Shown here one piece after another: positions 15,813-24,552 of a stretch of 64,000 nucleotides of DNA. Every line of letters starts with the position of its first letter. The first letter of the stretch is position 1. Source of the stretch: Thiotrichaceae bacterium (GTDB lineage: Bacteria > Pseudomonadota > Gammaproteobacteria > Beggiatoales > Beggiatoaceae); contig JAABRD010000007.1 of NCBI GenBank assembly GCA_011391085.1, positions 1 to 64,000 of the forward strand, in the 5' to 3' direction. A model generated the notes under the pieces. That model worked only from the letters and a program-made list of their open reading frames with translations. It made no database searches and was not told where the DNA came from. A program made the position numbers and the translations under genes.

Positions 15813-16901
15813 ATGCACTCTCTTTCACCAATTATTCGACGTCATACTCGCCAAATTCAGGTCGGCACCGTTGCCGTAGGTGGCGACGCCCCTATTTCGG
15901 TACAAAGCATGACTAATACGGAAACTTGCGATGTCACTAGCACGGTTGCCCAAATTCATGCCTTGCAAGCCGTCGGTGCAGATATTGTACGAGTCTCCGT
16001 GCCCTCTTTGGAAGCCGCGGAAGCCTTTGGTGAAATCAAAAAAGCCGTCACTGTGCCCCTGATTGCAGACATTCATTTTGACTACCGCATTGCCCTGCGC
16101 GTCGCCGAATTAGGGGCCGACTGTCTGCGTATCAACCCTGGCAACATTGGCCGAGAAGACCGGGTCCGTTCCGTGGTGGATAGTGCCCGTGACAAAGGCA
16201 TTTCCATTCGCATCGGTGTCAATGCCGGTTCGTTGGAAAAAGATTTGCAAAAACAATATGGTGAACCGACTGCCGACGCCCTGGTGGAATCTGCTTTACG
16301 TCACATTGACATCTTAGATAAACTCAACTTTACGGACTTCAAAGTGAGTTTGAAAGCGTCCGAAATATTTATGACGGTGGCAGCTTATAAGAAACTCGCT
16401 ACCCAGATTGAACAACCTCTGCATTTAGGGATTACCGAAGCCGGCGGACTTCGTTCAGGCACCATCAAATCTGCCATCGGCATTGGCATGTTACTTGCCG
16501 AAGGAATCGGTGATACCATTCGTGTGTCCCTGGCGGCAGACCCTGTGGAAGAAATCAAAGTCGGTTTTGATATTTTAAAAAGCCTCCACCTGCGTCAAAA
16601 GGGCATCAACCTGATCGCTTGTCCTTCCTGTTCGCGCCAAAATTTTGATGTCATCAAAGTCGTCAACGCCTTAGAAAACCGTCTGTCAGACATTTCGCAA
16701 CCGTTGAATGTCGCTGTCATTGGCTGTGTGGTCAATGGCCCTGGCGAAGCGCGGGAAGCAGATGTTGGATTGACTGGCGGAACCCCTAATAATCTCTTAT
16801 ATGTGGGAGGCAAACCGGACCGCAAATTGAAGAATGAAGAACTAGTAGAAGAACTGGAAAAAGTCATTCGAGATTATCTGGCCCACCAAACCACCGGCTA
16901 A
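15813..16901 (+). CDS. ispG: 4-hydroxy-3-methylbut-2-en-1-yl diphosphate synthase (IspG/GcpE)
   Basis: A 362-aa iron-sulfur enzyme of the MEP isoprenoid pathway: makes HMBPP from the cyclic diphosphate MEcPP. The N-terminal TIM barrel is seen in [26 protein letters not shown] and [10 protein letters not shown]. The C-terminal [4Fe-4S] ligands are in [10 protein letters not shown] and [14 protein letters not shown]. Length matches the short bacterial form. It closes the ndk-to-ispG cluster; hisS, the usual next gene, is absent and the chimeric gene follows after a palindromic spacer. Confidence 0.98.
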   Translation: MHSLSPIIRRHTRQIQVGTVAVGGDAPISVQSMTNTETCDVTSTVAQIHALQAVGADIVRVSVPSLEAAEAFGEIKKAVTVPLIADIHFDYRIALRVAELGADCLRINPGNIGREDRVRSVVDSARDKGISIRIGVNAGSLEKDLQKQYGEPTADALVESALRHIDILDKLNFTDFKVSLKASEIFMTVAAYKKLATQIEQPLHLGITEAGGLRSGTIKSAIGIGMLLAEGIGDTIRVSLAADPVEEIKVGFDILKSLHLRQKGINLIACPSCSRQNFDVIKVVNALENRLSDISQPLNVAVIGCVVNGPGEAREADVGLTGGTPNNLLYVGGKPDRKLKNEELVEELEKVIRDYLAHQTTG

Positions 16902-16938
16902 CGCCTCGCTACCATTTAGTTAAGGGATCAATTAATGG

Positions 16939-17028
16939 ACAGGTGGACTAGAGGCTTTAGCCGGTGGGGGGCGGAACATAATTGAAATCGCGGGGCCCCG
17001 CCCCGGCTAAAGCCTCTAGTCCACCTGT
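16939..17028. repeat. Palindromic repeat (GGACTAGAGGCTTTAGCCGG arms)
   Basis: 90 bp with 26-bp arms ACAGGTGGACTAGAGGC... / ...CTCTAGTCCACCTGT. A nearly identical copy lies at 29093-29180. Related right-hand arms follow at 17071-17097. Confidence 0.85.
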
Positions 17029-17139
17029 ATTTTAATTTCGGGGAAACTTTCATTCCTTAACTTAATAGCATTGCGACTAAAGCCTCTATTCCACTCTTAA
17101 ATATTAAATTTATCCATATTGATTTTATACAATAACATC

Positions 17140-18183
17140 ATGAACCTGAACCTCAAATTTGCTATTTTAGCAACCTTCACCTTGGGACTCCTTGGTAATC
17201 CCCTGTATGCAGAAGAAAAACCGGACTTTACTCTCCAAGACAAACTGAGTTACAGTCTCGGCATCAAAGCGGGTCGAAGTCTAGCCAGAGACATTACTCA
17301 ACAAGGTTTAGACAAAAATAGTCTGGACTTGGACATGCTAACGAAAGGAATTCAACAAGGTTTATTTGAAAATAATAAACCGTTGTTGAGTGACACGGAG
17401 TTGCGGAGTGTCTTTATTGAGTTCCAACAACAAAAGCAGAAGAGAGAACTGGCTTCTCAACAACTGAAAATGATTGCGGCCCTTCTCTCCACCTATCACT
17501 TAGATACGGGCGAATATCCAATGAGTTTGGAAGACCTCCTCAGCAACACCAATGACAATAAATATTGGCGCGGCCCCTACGTGGATGACAAGAGTATTTT
17601 AACCGACTCATGGAATCGTCCCTACCAATATCGCTATCCGGGTCAGGATAAGAAGCATGGCATGTACAACTATGACTTGTTCTCTTTTGGGGCCGATGGT
17701 GCTGTAGGTGGACCAGAAGAAAATGCCGATATTGTTTGGGAAACCCCAGAAGAGGCTTCTTCACCAGCCACCCCACCACCGCCTGCCCCCGCGAAAAAAA
17801 ACGGTGGGAAGGTCGAGGCACCCCTTGACAATCCGTCCGCACTTGGTCCACCAACCGAAGACCAGTTTGAAGACATAGAAATGGCAACACTAATGCCCCC
17901 TACAACCCCTCCTTCAGGGGATAAAAAAAAATTTCATACGTTAGTCATCCATTACCAACAAGACTCCTGGACCCGCGTCGTTGACCTTCGTGGTAAAGAA
18001 CTCTATTCTGGGGTTGCCAAAGCCGGTGGCCAAGTTTCACTCACCGGCGTTCCTCCATTTGATTTAAGATTTGGTGTGACTGGAGGAGTGATAATTGAAT
18101 ACGACGGCGAAAATATGATGTTGGAAGAACAACCTGGCCTAAAAAATGGACGTATTACAATAGGACTTGCAGAAGGACCATGA
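17140..18183 (+). CDS. Chimeric exported protein: FKBP-N-like + GspG-like + RodZ C-terminal (DUF4115) domains
   Basis: A 347-aa exported protein with a signal peptide ending NPLYA-EEK. Residues ~35-110 read like the N-terminal dimerisation domain of FkpA/Mip-type proline isomerases (DKLSYSLGIKAGRSLARDI, LLSDTELRSVFIEFQQQ). The PPIase domain that should follow is missing. Instead ~113-205 match the periplasmic part of the type II secretion major pseudopilin GspG (LSTYHLDTGEYPMSLEDLL, YWRGPYVDD, DSWNRPYQYRYPG, YDLFSFGADGAVGG). A Pro-rich linker leads to ~265-347, a DUF4115 domain as in RodZ (SWTRVVDLRGKELYSGV, SLTGVPPFDLRFG). I chose the second ATG because it begins the signal peptide; 17119 is possible. 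Function unknown. Confidence 0.75.
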   Translation: MNLNLKFAILATFTLGLLGNPLYAEEKPDFTLQDKLSYSLGIKAGRSLARDITQQGLDKNSLDLDMLTKGIQQGLFENNKPLLSDTELRSVFIEFQQQKQKRELASQQLKMIAALLSTYHLDTGEYPMSLEDLLSNTNDNKYWRGPYVDDKSILTDSWNRPYQYRYPGQDKKHGMYNYDLFSFGADGAVGGPEENADIVWETPEEASSPATPPPPAPAKKNGGKVEAPLDNPSALGPPTEDQFEDIEMATLMPPTTPPSGDKKKFHTLVIHYQQDSWTRVVDLRGKELYSGVAKAGGQVSLTGVPPFDLRFGVTGGVIIEYDGENMMLEEQPGLKNGRITIGLAEGP

Positions 18184-18359
18184 GTGATGATCACCATGAT
18201 CAGGTTTTCTAAACTCCGAAGGTTTAGGAAACTGATTATTATTCCTAGAAATTTGTACGCAACCCGCTGGGGCGCAATAATTCTTATTGCGCTCCAGTGG
18301 AAATCGTACAATAGAGAATACTACTATATCCACTATCCACTATCCGCTATCCGCCCCCA

Positions 18360-19298
18360 ATGCTTCCCCCCAAACGTTATCACGGCCTTCTCCTATTAGC
18401 TTTCATCATCATGATTTTACCGTTGTTTCTGACGAACAACTTTCACTATGATGTCGCCATTCACATTGGCATCAACGCCATTGTCGTGGTAGGCTTAAAC
18501 CTCCTCATTGGCTATGCCGGCCAAATCAGCTTAGGACACGCCGGTTTCTTCGGACTCGGCGCCTATACTTCGGGTATTTTGACGGCGAATTACGCCTGGC
18601 CACCGTTGTTAGCTTTGGGGGCCGGCGTCATTTTAGTCGGACTACTGGCTTTTCTCGTAGCCCACCCCATTTTGAGACTCAAAGGACATTATCTAGCAAT
18701 GGCTACGTTAGGATTGGGAATGATTATTTCGATTGTCCTGTCGACCGAAGACCGCTATACCGGCGGCCCAGATGGTATGACGGTACCATCCTTCTCTCTG
18801 TTCGGTTGGGAAATTTTGGGAGAACAAAACTGGTATTGGATAATCGGATGCCTCCTCCTCCTTAGTATTTGGTTAGCCTTAAATCTGATTGATTCACCCG
18901 TAGGACGCGCCTTGCGGGCCGTACATGGTTCAGAAGTCGCAGCCCAAGTGGTTGGGATCGACACCATCCGTTACAAAATTCTGATTTTCGTTATCTCGGC
19001 TATTTTTGCCAGTATCATGGGCAGTCTCACCGCCCACTACACTGGCTTCATCACTCCTGTCATAGCCGATTTTTTCCATTCCATTGAATTAGTCACGATG
19101 GTGGTACTAGGCGGGATGGCCTCTACTTTCGGCGTCGTTATTGGGGCCTTCATACTGACTCTGCTTCCCCAATTTTTGGCCAACGTAGAAGAATATGAAG
19201 TCATGATTTTTGGTCTCATTCTGATATTGACCATGATCTTCCTCCCGAAAGGACTGTTACCCACTTTGATTGCTTTAAAGAAGAGGCACACTGCATGA
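18360..19298 (+). CDS. livM: Branched-chain amino-acid-type ABC transporter permease (LivM)
   Basis: A 312-aa polytopic inner-membrane protein. Family signatures are GLNLLIGYAGQISLGHAGFFGLGAY, GHYLAMATLGLGMII, RALRAVHGSEVAAQVVGIDT (coupling loop to the ATPase) and VVLGGMASTFGVVIGA. It is the second permease of a Liv-type importer. livG overlaps its end by 4 bases (ATGA). No livH, livF or binding-protein gene is adjacent, so the rest must be elsewhere or lost. A CACTATC heptamer array lies just before the start. Confidence 0.93.
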   Translation: MLPPKRYHGLLLLAFIIMILPLFLTNNFHYDVAIHIGINAIVVVGLNLLIGYAGQISLGHAGFFGLGAYTSGILTANYAWPPLLALGAGVILVGLLAFLVAHPILRLKGHYLAMATLGLGMIISIVLSTEDRYTGGPDGMTVPSFSLFGWEILGEQNWYWIIGCLLLLSIWLALNLIDSPVGRALRAVHGSEVAAQVVGIDTIRYKILIFVISAIFASIMGSLTAHYTGFITPVIADFFHSIELVTMVVLGGMASTFGVVIGAFILTLLPQFLANVEEYEVMIFGLILILTMIFLPKGLLPTLIALKKRHTA

Positions 19299-20047
19299 GT
19301 CTCCTAAAAATCGAAGGTCTCACCAAAACATTTGGCGGGGTTCACGCCATTGAGGACTTGAGTTTTACCATTCAGGCAGGCACCATTCACTCCGTTATTG
19401 GCCCCAATGGGGCAGGGAAGACGACCTTGTTTAATCTGATCACGGGGATTTATGCCCCGACTTCTGGCAAGATTCTGTTAGAAGGTTGGGACATTGCCCA
19501 TAAACCGCCTTATGAACTGGCTAAACTGGGTCTCTGTCGCACCTTTCAAAATCTGCAAATTTGCTTTAACATGACCGCGATAGAAAACGTGATGATGGGC
19601 AGTCACCTGCACTTGAATACCAGTTTCTTAGCGGCCCTGTTTCGCTTCCCAACTCTCTCCCAAGGAGATCACGAATGTCGTGAACAAGCCGCAGAATTGA
19701 TGAAATTGGTAGGACTGTCAAAATATATCACGGCGGATGCTGACAGTCTCCCTTATGGAGCCTTAAAACGTTTAGAAATCGCCAGGGCGTTGGCCACCAG
19801 TCCCCGTCTTCTCCTCCTAGATGAACCTGCCGCCGGACTCAATCCCAAAGAAACGGCGGAAATAGATGAAGTGATTCAGAAAATTTGTCAGTCTGGCGTC
19901 ACTATTTTGTTAGTGGAACACGACATGAAATTGGTGATGAATATTTCCGACCATATTTTAGTGCTTGACTATGGCAAAAAATTGGCCGAAGGCAAGGCGG
20001 AGGAGATTCGAAATAATACGGCTGTGATTGAAGCGTATTTGGGGTAA
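19295..20047 (+). CDS. livG: Branched-chain amino-acid-type ABC transporter ATP-binding protein (LivG)
   Basis: A 250-aa ABC ATPase: Walker A GPNGAGKTT, Q-loop region LCRTFQNLQICFNMTAIENVM, a slightly altered signature LPYGALKRLEIARAL, Walker B LLLLDEPAAGLNP and switch His in LLVEHDMKLVM. The LivG-type C-terminal extension GKAEEIRNNTAVIEAYLG is complete. The signature's LPYGALKR in place of LxYGxQRR is common in this subfamily. Coupled to livM by a 4-base overlap. Confidence 0.95.
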   Translation: MSLLKIEGLTKTFGGVHAIEDLSFTIQAGTIHSVIGPNGAGKTTLFNLITGIYAPTSGKILLEGWDIAHKPPYELAKLGLCRTFQNLQICFNMTAIENVMMGSHLHLNTSFLAALFRFPTLSQGDHECREQAAELMKLVGLSKYITADADSLPYGALKRLEIARALATSPRLLLLDEPAAGLNPKETAEIDEVIQKICQSGVTILLVEHDMKLVMNISDHILVLDYGKKLAEGKAEEIRNNTAVIEAYLG

Positions 20048-20136
20048 TCGGAACAGTCCATGAGTCCAGAAACCAGAAGTCACCCGAAACCAGGAGTCCA
20101 AAGCGTAGCCTTAGACTCCCGTATTGGCAAATCCAA

Positions 20137-21336
20137 TTAACCCTTTCCAGCCGCTTCTTCTTGATAGTATCCCATCAAAATCCTAGCGACTTCTGGGCGC
20201 GAAAACTCCGGTGGGAGGTCTTTGCCGGCGGCCAGCATTTCGCGAACTTTAGTGCCAGACAGAAGCACAAAGTCATCTTTAGTGTGATCAGGAACATCAC
20301 GCATCATCACGACTTTATTCAGTTTCTTGGAGAAAGCCGTATGGTCCGCCCGGAAGATTTCAATTTGCAAAGTCCCCCTGGGAATCTCATCAAAAATCGC
20401 CTGGGCATCAAAGGCACCGTAGTAATCTCCCACCCCGGCATGGTCACGACCAATGATGAAATGACTGCAACCAGCATTTTGACGGAAGATGGCATGTAAC
20501 ACGGCTTCACGAGGACCCGCGTACAACATGTCAAAACCGTAACCCGTAATCATCACCGTATTGGGTGGGAAGTACAGTTCAACCATCTTCCGAATCGCAG
20601 CATCGCGCACTGGTGCTGGGATGTCACCGGCTTTGAGTTTACCCAGTAACATGTGAATCAACACCCCGTCAGCATTCACTGCATCTTTGGCAATTTTGCA
20701 CAGTTCTTCATGGGCCCGGTGCATGGGATTACGAGTTTGGAAGGCGACGACTTTATTCCAACCACGTTCTTGAATTTCATTGCGAATTTCCACCGCAGTC
20801 CGGAAAGTGTCTGGAAATTCTTGTTGGAAGTAACTGAAGTTGAGGACCTGAATCGGACCTGAAATCACGTATTTACCTTGCCCGGTGAAAGTAGAGACGC
20901 CAATATGACCTTGGTCCAAGGTACGGAAGACCTTTTCGGCAATAAAATCAACATGTCCATCCTTGAGTTCCTCAATCGCCTCTACATCTTGAACGGCTAG
21001 AACCGGATTACCTTCCACATTGGGGTCACGTAAGGCAATCCGCTTGGCATTCTTGATAGCGGAAACGTCTGGGGTCATGTTGAGAATGGGCACCGGCCAA
21101 AACAACCCGTTAGTCATCTCCATTCTATCGGCAACCTTCATGGCATCGGCAATATTCATAAATCCTTTCAGGGGATTAAAATAGCCGGATCCCAACATGA
21201 CCACGTTGCCTGCGACAGAGGAATGAATGACCAGCGATGGCAGTGTTTCAGCCTCTTTCAGCAATTGTTGGCGTTTTTTCTCGTCATAAACGAATAATGG
21301 ATTTAAGGTATCTGACCCGTAAGGCTTAATCATCAA
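20137..21336 (-). CDS. sat: Sulfate adenylyltransferase (ATP sulfurylase), dissimilatory type
   Basis: A 399-aa homo-oligomeric ATP sulfurylase. The nucleotide motif is FQTRNPMHRAHEELCK, with GRDHAGVGDYYGAFDA and the C-terminal SGTKVREMLAAGKDLPPEFSRPEVARIL. In sulfur oxidisers the enzyme runs in reverse, making ATP and sulfate from APS and pyrophosphate. It lacks the APS-kinase-like domain of fungal forms and is not the CysDN type. AGGAG sits just before the start. aprAB are not adjacent. It is the strongest metabolic clue that this is a sulfur oxidiser. Confidence 0.96.
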   Translation of the reverse strand: MMIKPYGSDTLNPLFVYDEKKRQQLLKEAETLPSLVIHSSVAGNVVMLGSGYFNPLKGFMNIADAMKVADRMEMTNGLFWPVPILNMTPDVSAIKNAKRIALRDPNVEGNPVLAVQDVEAIEELKDGHVDFIAEKVFRTLDQGHIGVSTFTGQGKYVISGPIQVLNFSYFQQEFPDTFRTAVEIRNEIQERGWNKVVAFQTRNPMHRAHEELCKIAKDAVNADGVLIHMLLGKLKAGDIPAPVRDAAIRKMVELYFPPNTVMITGYGFDMLYAGPREAVLHAIFRQNAGCSHFIIGRDHAGVGDYYGAFDAQAIFDEIPRGTLQIEIFRADHTAFSKKLNKVVMMRDVPDHTKDDFVLLSGTKVREMLAAGKDLPPEFSRPEVARILMGYYQEEAAGKG

Positions 21337-21544
21337 TGTTCTCCTATGGTGTGTTTGTGACTGTCTTATTCAGACAAAGAAATTAAAATTTACATGAGGT
21401 ATCAAGTCTATCCGATATGAATTGCCTAAAGCAAATAAATCTTTTTGTGGATGATTATAAAATAAACTAATTTCATCCAGAGTTGGTTTGATTTGGGTAG
21501 TCAATTCGTGAGGCGTGTTTTGAGTAGCTACAATGACATATTGT

Positions 21545-21572
21545 CTCGTTCCCACGCGCCTGCGTAGGAACG
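21545..21572. repeat. Partial 'CTCGTTCCCACGCG' palindrome
   Basis: CTCGTTCCCACGCGCCTGCG runs into GTAGGAACGAG, a shortened copy of the palindromes at 22511-22621 and 24392-24502. The flanking 21370-21540 stretch holds no gene I can support. Confidence 0.7.
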
Positions 21573-21594
21573 AGAGAAAGCTACGCATTTTCTT

Positions 21595-21760
21595 AGAAAC
21601 TCAGTTTTTCGAAAAAACTGAATTTATCATTGGTGAACCTACTGAATACTCGGCATAATGACTGGTATAAAAGGAAATGTTGGAGTAGAGGCTTTAGCCG
21701 GTGGCTTTTCCCCTGCGTTTAAGTTGGTGCCAACCCCCGCCGGCTAAAGCCTCCACTCCA
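21595..21760. repeat. 'GAAACTCAGTTT' palindrome followed by 'GGCTTTAGCC' palindrome
   Basis: 21595-21625 is a degenerate GAAAC-family member. 21681-21760 has arms TGGAGTAGAGGCTTTAGCCG / CGGCTAAAGCCTCCACTCCA, a full member of the family seen partially at position 1. Confidence 0.8.
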
Positions 21761-21781
21761 GCATATCCGAGTGGTTTACCA

Positions 21782-22165
21782 TTACCACTGTAACACTACC
21801 CGAAAATCACTGTCTAATGTCAAAATCGCACTGTGAGGGTGTTGTTCCGATATTCTCACTAAACAGGCATCGGCGAAAGACATGGGGATATTCGCGTATT
21901 TAGCCATCAAATTTTTGATGAGATCTATCTCCTTATTCAATTGGAATGACACTGTCATAAAGCCATTATGCACCATATTAATTATTGCGTTGGCGCCACC
22001 GACATGACGACGCGATAAAAAACAGGCTTCAGTAATAACCGCTTCACAGGTCAACAATGGCGGTTGAATACCGGGCATTTGAAAATTTACCCAGTCGTGA
22101 TAAGCATCACCATGGTTTAGCAACGCGACTAAAGGGCCTGCATCAAGAATAACTCTCTATTTCAT
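21782..22165 (-). pseudogene. PIN-domain toxin with an in-frame TAG at codon 3
   Basis: Read from an ATG overlapping the antitoxin stop (ATGA at 22165-22162), the gene is ATG AAA TAG AGA GTT ATT CTT GAT..., that is MK-stop-RVILDAGPLVALLNHGDAYH... The frame then stays open to 21782 and holds the PIN acidic residues: Asp in VILDAGPLVALL, Glu in LTCEAVITEACFLS, Asp in MSFADACLV and in ILTLDSDF. PIN proteins are VapC-like Mg-dependent RNases. Only the TAG breaks the gene. Starting downstream at the TTG at 22123 would lose the first catalytic Asp. Either a point nonsense mutation has disarmed the toxin, or a rare start or read-through is used. Confidence 0.7.
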
Positions 22166-22410
22166 AACCCGAAGCCCTCAAAGTAGGCTTTATTGGTGGA
22201 TAGATCCGGCGGGCCATCTATACACCCAATATAGTCCTTCGCTAAATCATAGGCCGAGATACCTACCATTTCAGGATGTAGAGAATCATTCACCACGGCA
22301 GTCTCAAACTCCTCTTGGAGTGTCTCTAACACCACCTGAATATCGCTAAAATTAGCCGTGTCAGGCAATTCTGAAATAGCATTGGCAACTGCTTGCTTGA
22401 TGGTTTCCAT
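22162..22410 (-). CDS. Antitoxin partner of the PIN toxin
   Basis: An 82-aa acidic protein (METIKQAVANAISELPDTAN, IQVVLETLQEEFETAVVNDS). It sits directly upstream of the PIN gene and overlaps its ATG by four bases, the usual antitoxin-toxin order. A DNA-binding motif is not obvious. The assignment rests on size, charge and linkage. It remains intact although the toxin carries a nonsense codon. Confidence 0.65.
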   Translation of the reverse strand: METIKQAVANAISELPDTANFSDIQVVLETLQEEFETAVVNDSLHPEMVGISAYDLAKDYIGCIDGPPDLSTNKAYFEGFGL

Positions 22411-22510
22411 ACGAGTAACCTCTTAAATGATTTTTGACTTGATACGATGACTCAGTTTAGCATATATTTTATTTGACCAAGTAAAGACTACCTAACTTTT
22501 TGTCTCGTTG

Positions 22511-22621
22511 TCTCGTTCCCACGCGCCCGCGTGGGAATGCCGTGGGCAACGCGCCAGCGTTGCGGAAACGGGATGCTGGCGTAGCCACACCGCATTCTCA
22601 CGCTGGCGCGTGGGAACGAGA
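22511..22621. repeat. 'CTCGTTCCCACGCG' palindromic repeat, first copy
   Basis: About 110 bp, ends CTCGTTCCCACGCGCCCGCG and CGCTGGCGCGTGGGAACGAG, with inner arms GCAACGCGCCAGCGTTGCGG. It lies ~50 bases before the first methyltransferase start. Confidence 0.85.
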
Positions 22622-22671
22622 TAAAAATTTCACTATTCTATTTAACTATCCTCAAGAAGGAGTATTAACCC

Positions 22672-24369
22672 ATGAACCAATTAATCCTTGGAGACAATTT
22701 AGACATTTTGAAGAGTCTGGAATCTAACAGCATCGACTTGATTTATCTTGACCCCCCCTTCTTCTCCAATCGCAATTATGAAGTCATTTGGGGAGACGCC
22801 GGCGAGATTCGGAGTTTTCAAGATCGCTGGTCGGGTGGCATTGACCACTATCTTGCATGGTTAAAAGAACGGGTGGTGGAAATGCACCGACTGTTGAAAC
22901 CGACAGGGTCGCTGTTTCTGCATTGTGATTGGCACGCTGATGCTTATATTCGAGTGTTAGTGTTGGACAAAGTGTTTGGGGAACAAAATTTTAGGGGAGA
23001 CATTGTTTGGCAACGAGTTAATGCACATGGTGATGCCAAGAAAAAATTGGCCGTTCTCACTGACACCATCTGGTATTTTTCCAAAACAGAGAAGTTCCTC
23101 TATAACCCAATTTACACTGAACATTCAGAAAACTATAAAACCAGTTTTTACAAACACAATGATAATGATGGTAGAGGTGCGTATGGATTAAATGATATGT
23201 CAAGTCCTAACCCAAGACCCAATATGATGTATGAATGGTTGGGGTTTCCCTGTCCTGCTAAAGGTTGGCGTTATCAAAAGGAAACAATGCAAAAATTGCA
23301 TGACGAGGGTAAGATTTACTACCCTAAAAATAAAAAAGGGATGCCTGATTATTCAAAGAGACCCAGACTGAAGCGTTATTTGGATGAACAAAAGGGAACC
23401 TTATTGGGTAATATTTGGACCGATATTCAAAATGTTCAATCCCATGCCAAAGAACGCATCGGCTACCCCACCCAAAAGCCCGAAGCCTTACTGGAACGTA
23501 TTATCAACATAGCCAGCAACGAAGGCGACACCGTGTTAGACCCGTTCGTCGGAGGAGGTACAACCGTGGCCGTCGCAGATCGGTTAAAACGTCAATGGCT
23601 AGGCATTGACCAATCGGTGCAAGCGATAAAAGTTTCGGAAATGCGGTTGCAGAAACAACAAGACTTGTTCTCCCAACCCTTTTTGGTTAAACTGCATAAA
23701 TACGATTATGACACCTTACGTTATTCCAACGCTTTCGAGTTTGAAACCTGGATCATTCAACAATCCGGCGGAGTGGCGAATACCAAACAACGTAGCGATT
23801 TAGGCTTAGATGGCCGAACCCAAGACGGTTTACCGATACAAGTCAAACGGTCTGACAACGTTGGACGTAACGTCGTGGATAACTTTAAATCGGCCTGTGA
23901 ACGGTTTGATAAAAATTTATTTGCCCAGAACAAAGCCAATGCTACCCCTGTCGGCGTATTAATTGCGTTTAGCTTTGGTAAAGGCGCGATTCAAGAAGTG
24001 GCCCGCTTGAAAAATGAAGAAAACACCCTCATTCAATTACTCCGCGTTGACGACATCGTCCCCATTGCCAAGAAACCCAAGTTAAGCGTCGACCTGAACG
24101 ATTTAGGATTGGATAGTAAAGGCTGGCATGACATTGAATTTGTTGCAGATGGCGAATCCGACGTCGGAATTGAATTTTATGCGTGGGATTTCCATTTCAG
24201 TCAACCAGCAGGATTTAAAGCCGACGTGATGATTGATAAAATTGGCAAACAAACGGAGAAATTCAAACCGGGGAGTCATATCATTGCGGTCAAAGTGGTG
24301 GACAATGAAGGTCTGGAAAGTTTGGAAGTGCTGGAACTCAAGATTAACGGAAAGGTTCATACTTCTTAA
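22672..24369 (+). CDS. DNA methyltransferase fused to a nuclease-like domain, copy 1
   Basis: A 565-aa protein. Residues ~1-325 are a beta-class amino-methyltransferase: motif IV LIYLDPPFFSNRNYEV comes before motif I TVLDPFVGGGTTVAVADRL. Such enzymes methylate the N6 of adenine or N4 of cytosine. Residues ~345-425 look like a PD-(D/E)XK (Mrr-like) nuclease: ETWIIQQSGGVANTK, GLDGR and IQVKRSD give the D...QxK pattern. Residues ~470-565 are a beta-sandwich (Ig/PKD-like) end domain (YAWDFHFSQPAGFKADV, GSHIIAVKVVDNEGLE). One chain may modify and cut DNA, or the nuclease part may only bind. AAGGAG lies 9 bases before the ATG. The second copy follows directly. Confidence 0.88.
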   Translation: MNQLILGDNLDILKSLESNSIDLIYLDPPFFSNRNYEVIWGDAGEIRSFQDRWSGGIDHYLAWLKERVVEMHRLLKPTGSLFLHCDWHADAYIRVLVLDKVFGEQNFRGDIVWQRVNAHGDAKKKLAVLTDTIWYFSKTEKFLYNPIYTEHSENYKTSFYKHNDNDGRGAYGLNDMSSPNPRPNMMYEWLGFPCPAKGWRYQKETMQKLHDEGKIYYPKNKKGMPDYSKRPRLKRYLDEQKGTLLGNIWTDIQNVQSHAKERIGYPTQKPEALLERIINIASNEGDTVLDPFVGGGTTVAVADRLKRQWLGIDQSVQAIKVSEMRLQKQQDLFSQPFLVKLHKYDYDTLRYSNAFEFETWIIQQSGGVANTKQRSDLGLDGRTQDGLPIQVKRSDNVGRNVVDNFKSACERFDKNLFAQNKANATPVGVLIAFSFGKGAIQEVARLKNEENTLIQLLRVDDIVPIAKKPKLSVDLNDLGLDSKGWHDIEFVADGESDVGIEFYAWDFHFSQPAGFKADVMIDKIGKQTEKFKPGSHIIAVKVVDNEGLESLEVLELKINGKVHTS

Positions 24370-24391
24370 ACGAGACGCCAGGTAGTCTATG

Positions 24392-24502
24392 TCTCGTTCC
24401 CACGCGCCCGCGTGGGAATGCCGTGGGCAACGCGCCAGCGTTGCGGAAACGGGATGCTGGCGTAGCCACACCGCATTCTCACGCTGGCGCGTGGGAACGA
24501 GA
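24392..24502. repeat. 'CTCGTTCCCACGCG' palindromic repeat, second copy
   Basis: Identical by eye to 22511-22621; it stands between the two methyltransferase copies, so it was duplicated with the gene. Confidence 0.9.
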
Positions 24503-24552
24503 TAAAAATTTCACTATTCTATTTAACTATCCTCAAGAAGGAGTATTAACCC

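Noticed and set aside
18184-18399. 71-codon frame between the chimeric gene and livM
   Set aside because: Built from repeats (AGGTTTAGGAAA, GCAATAATTCTTATTGC, CACTATC heptamers) with no protein family pattern.
21370-21588. 72-codon reverse frame downstream of the PIN pair
   Set aside because: Its first third is a CTCGTTCCCACGCG repeat. The rest might be a decayed gene end, but nothing recognisable supports a call.
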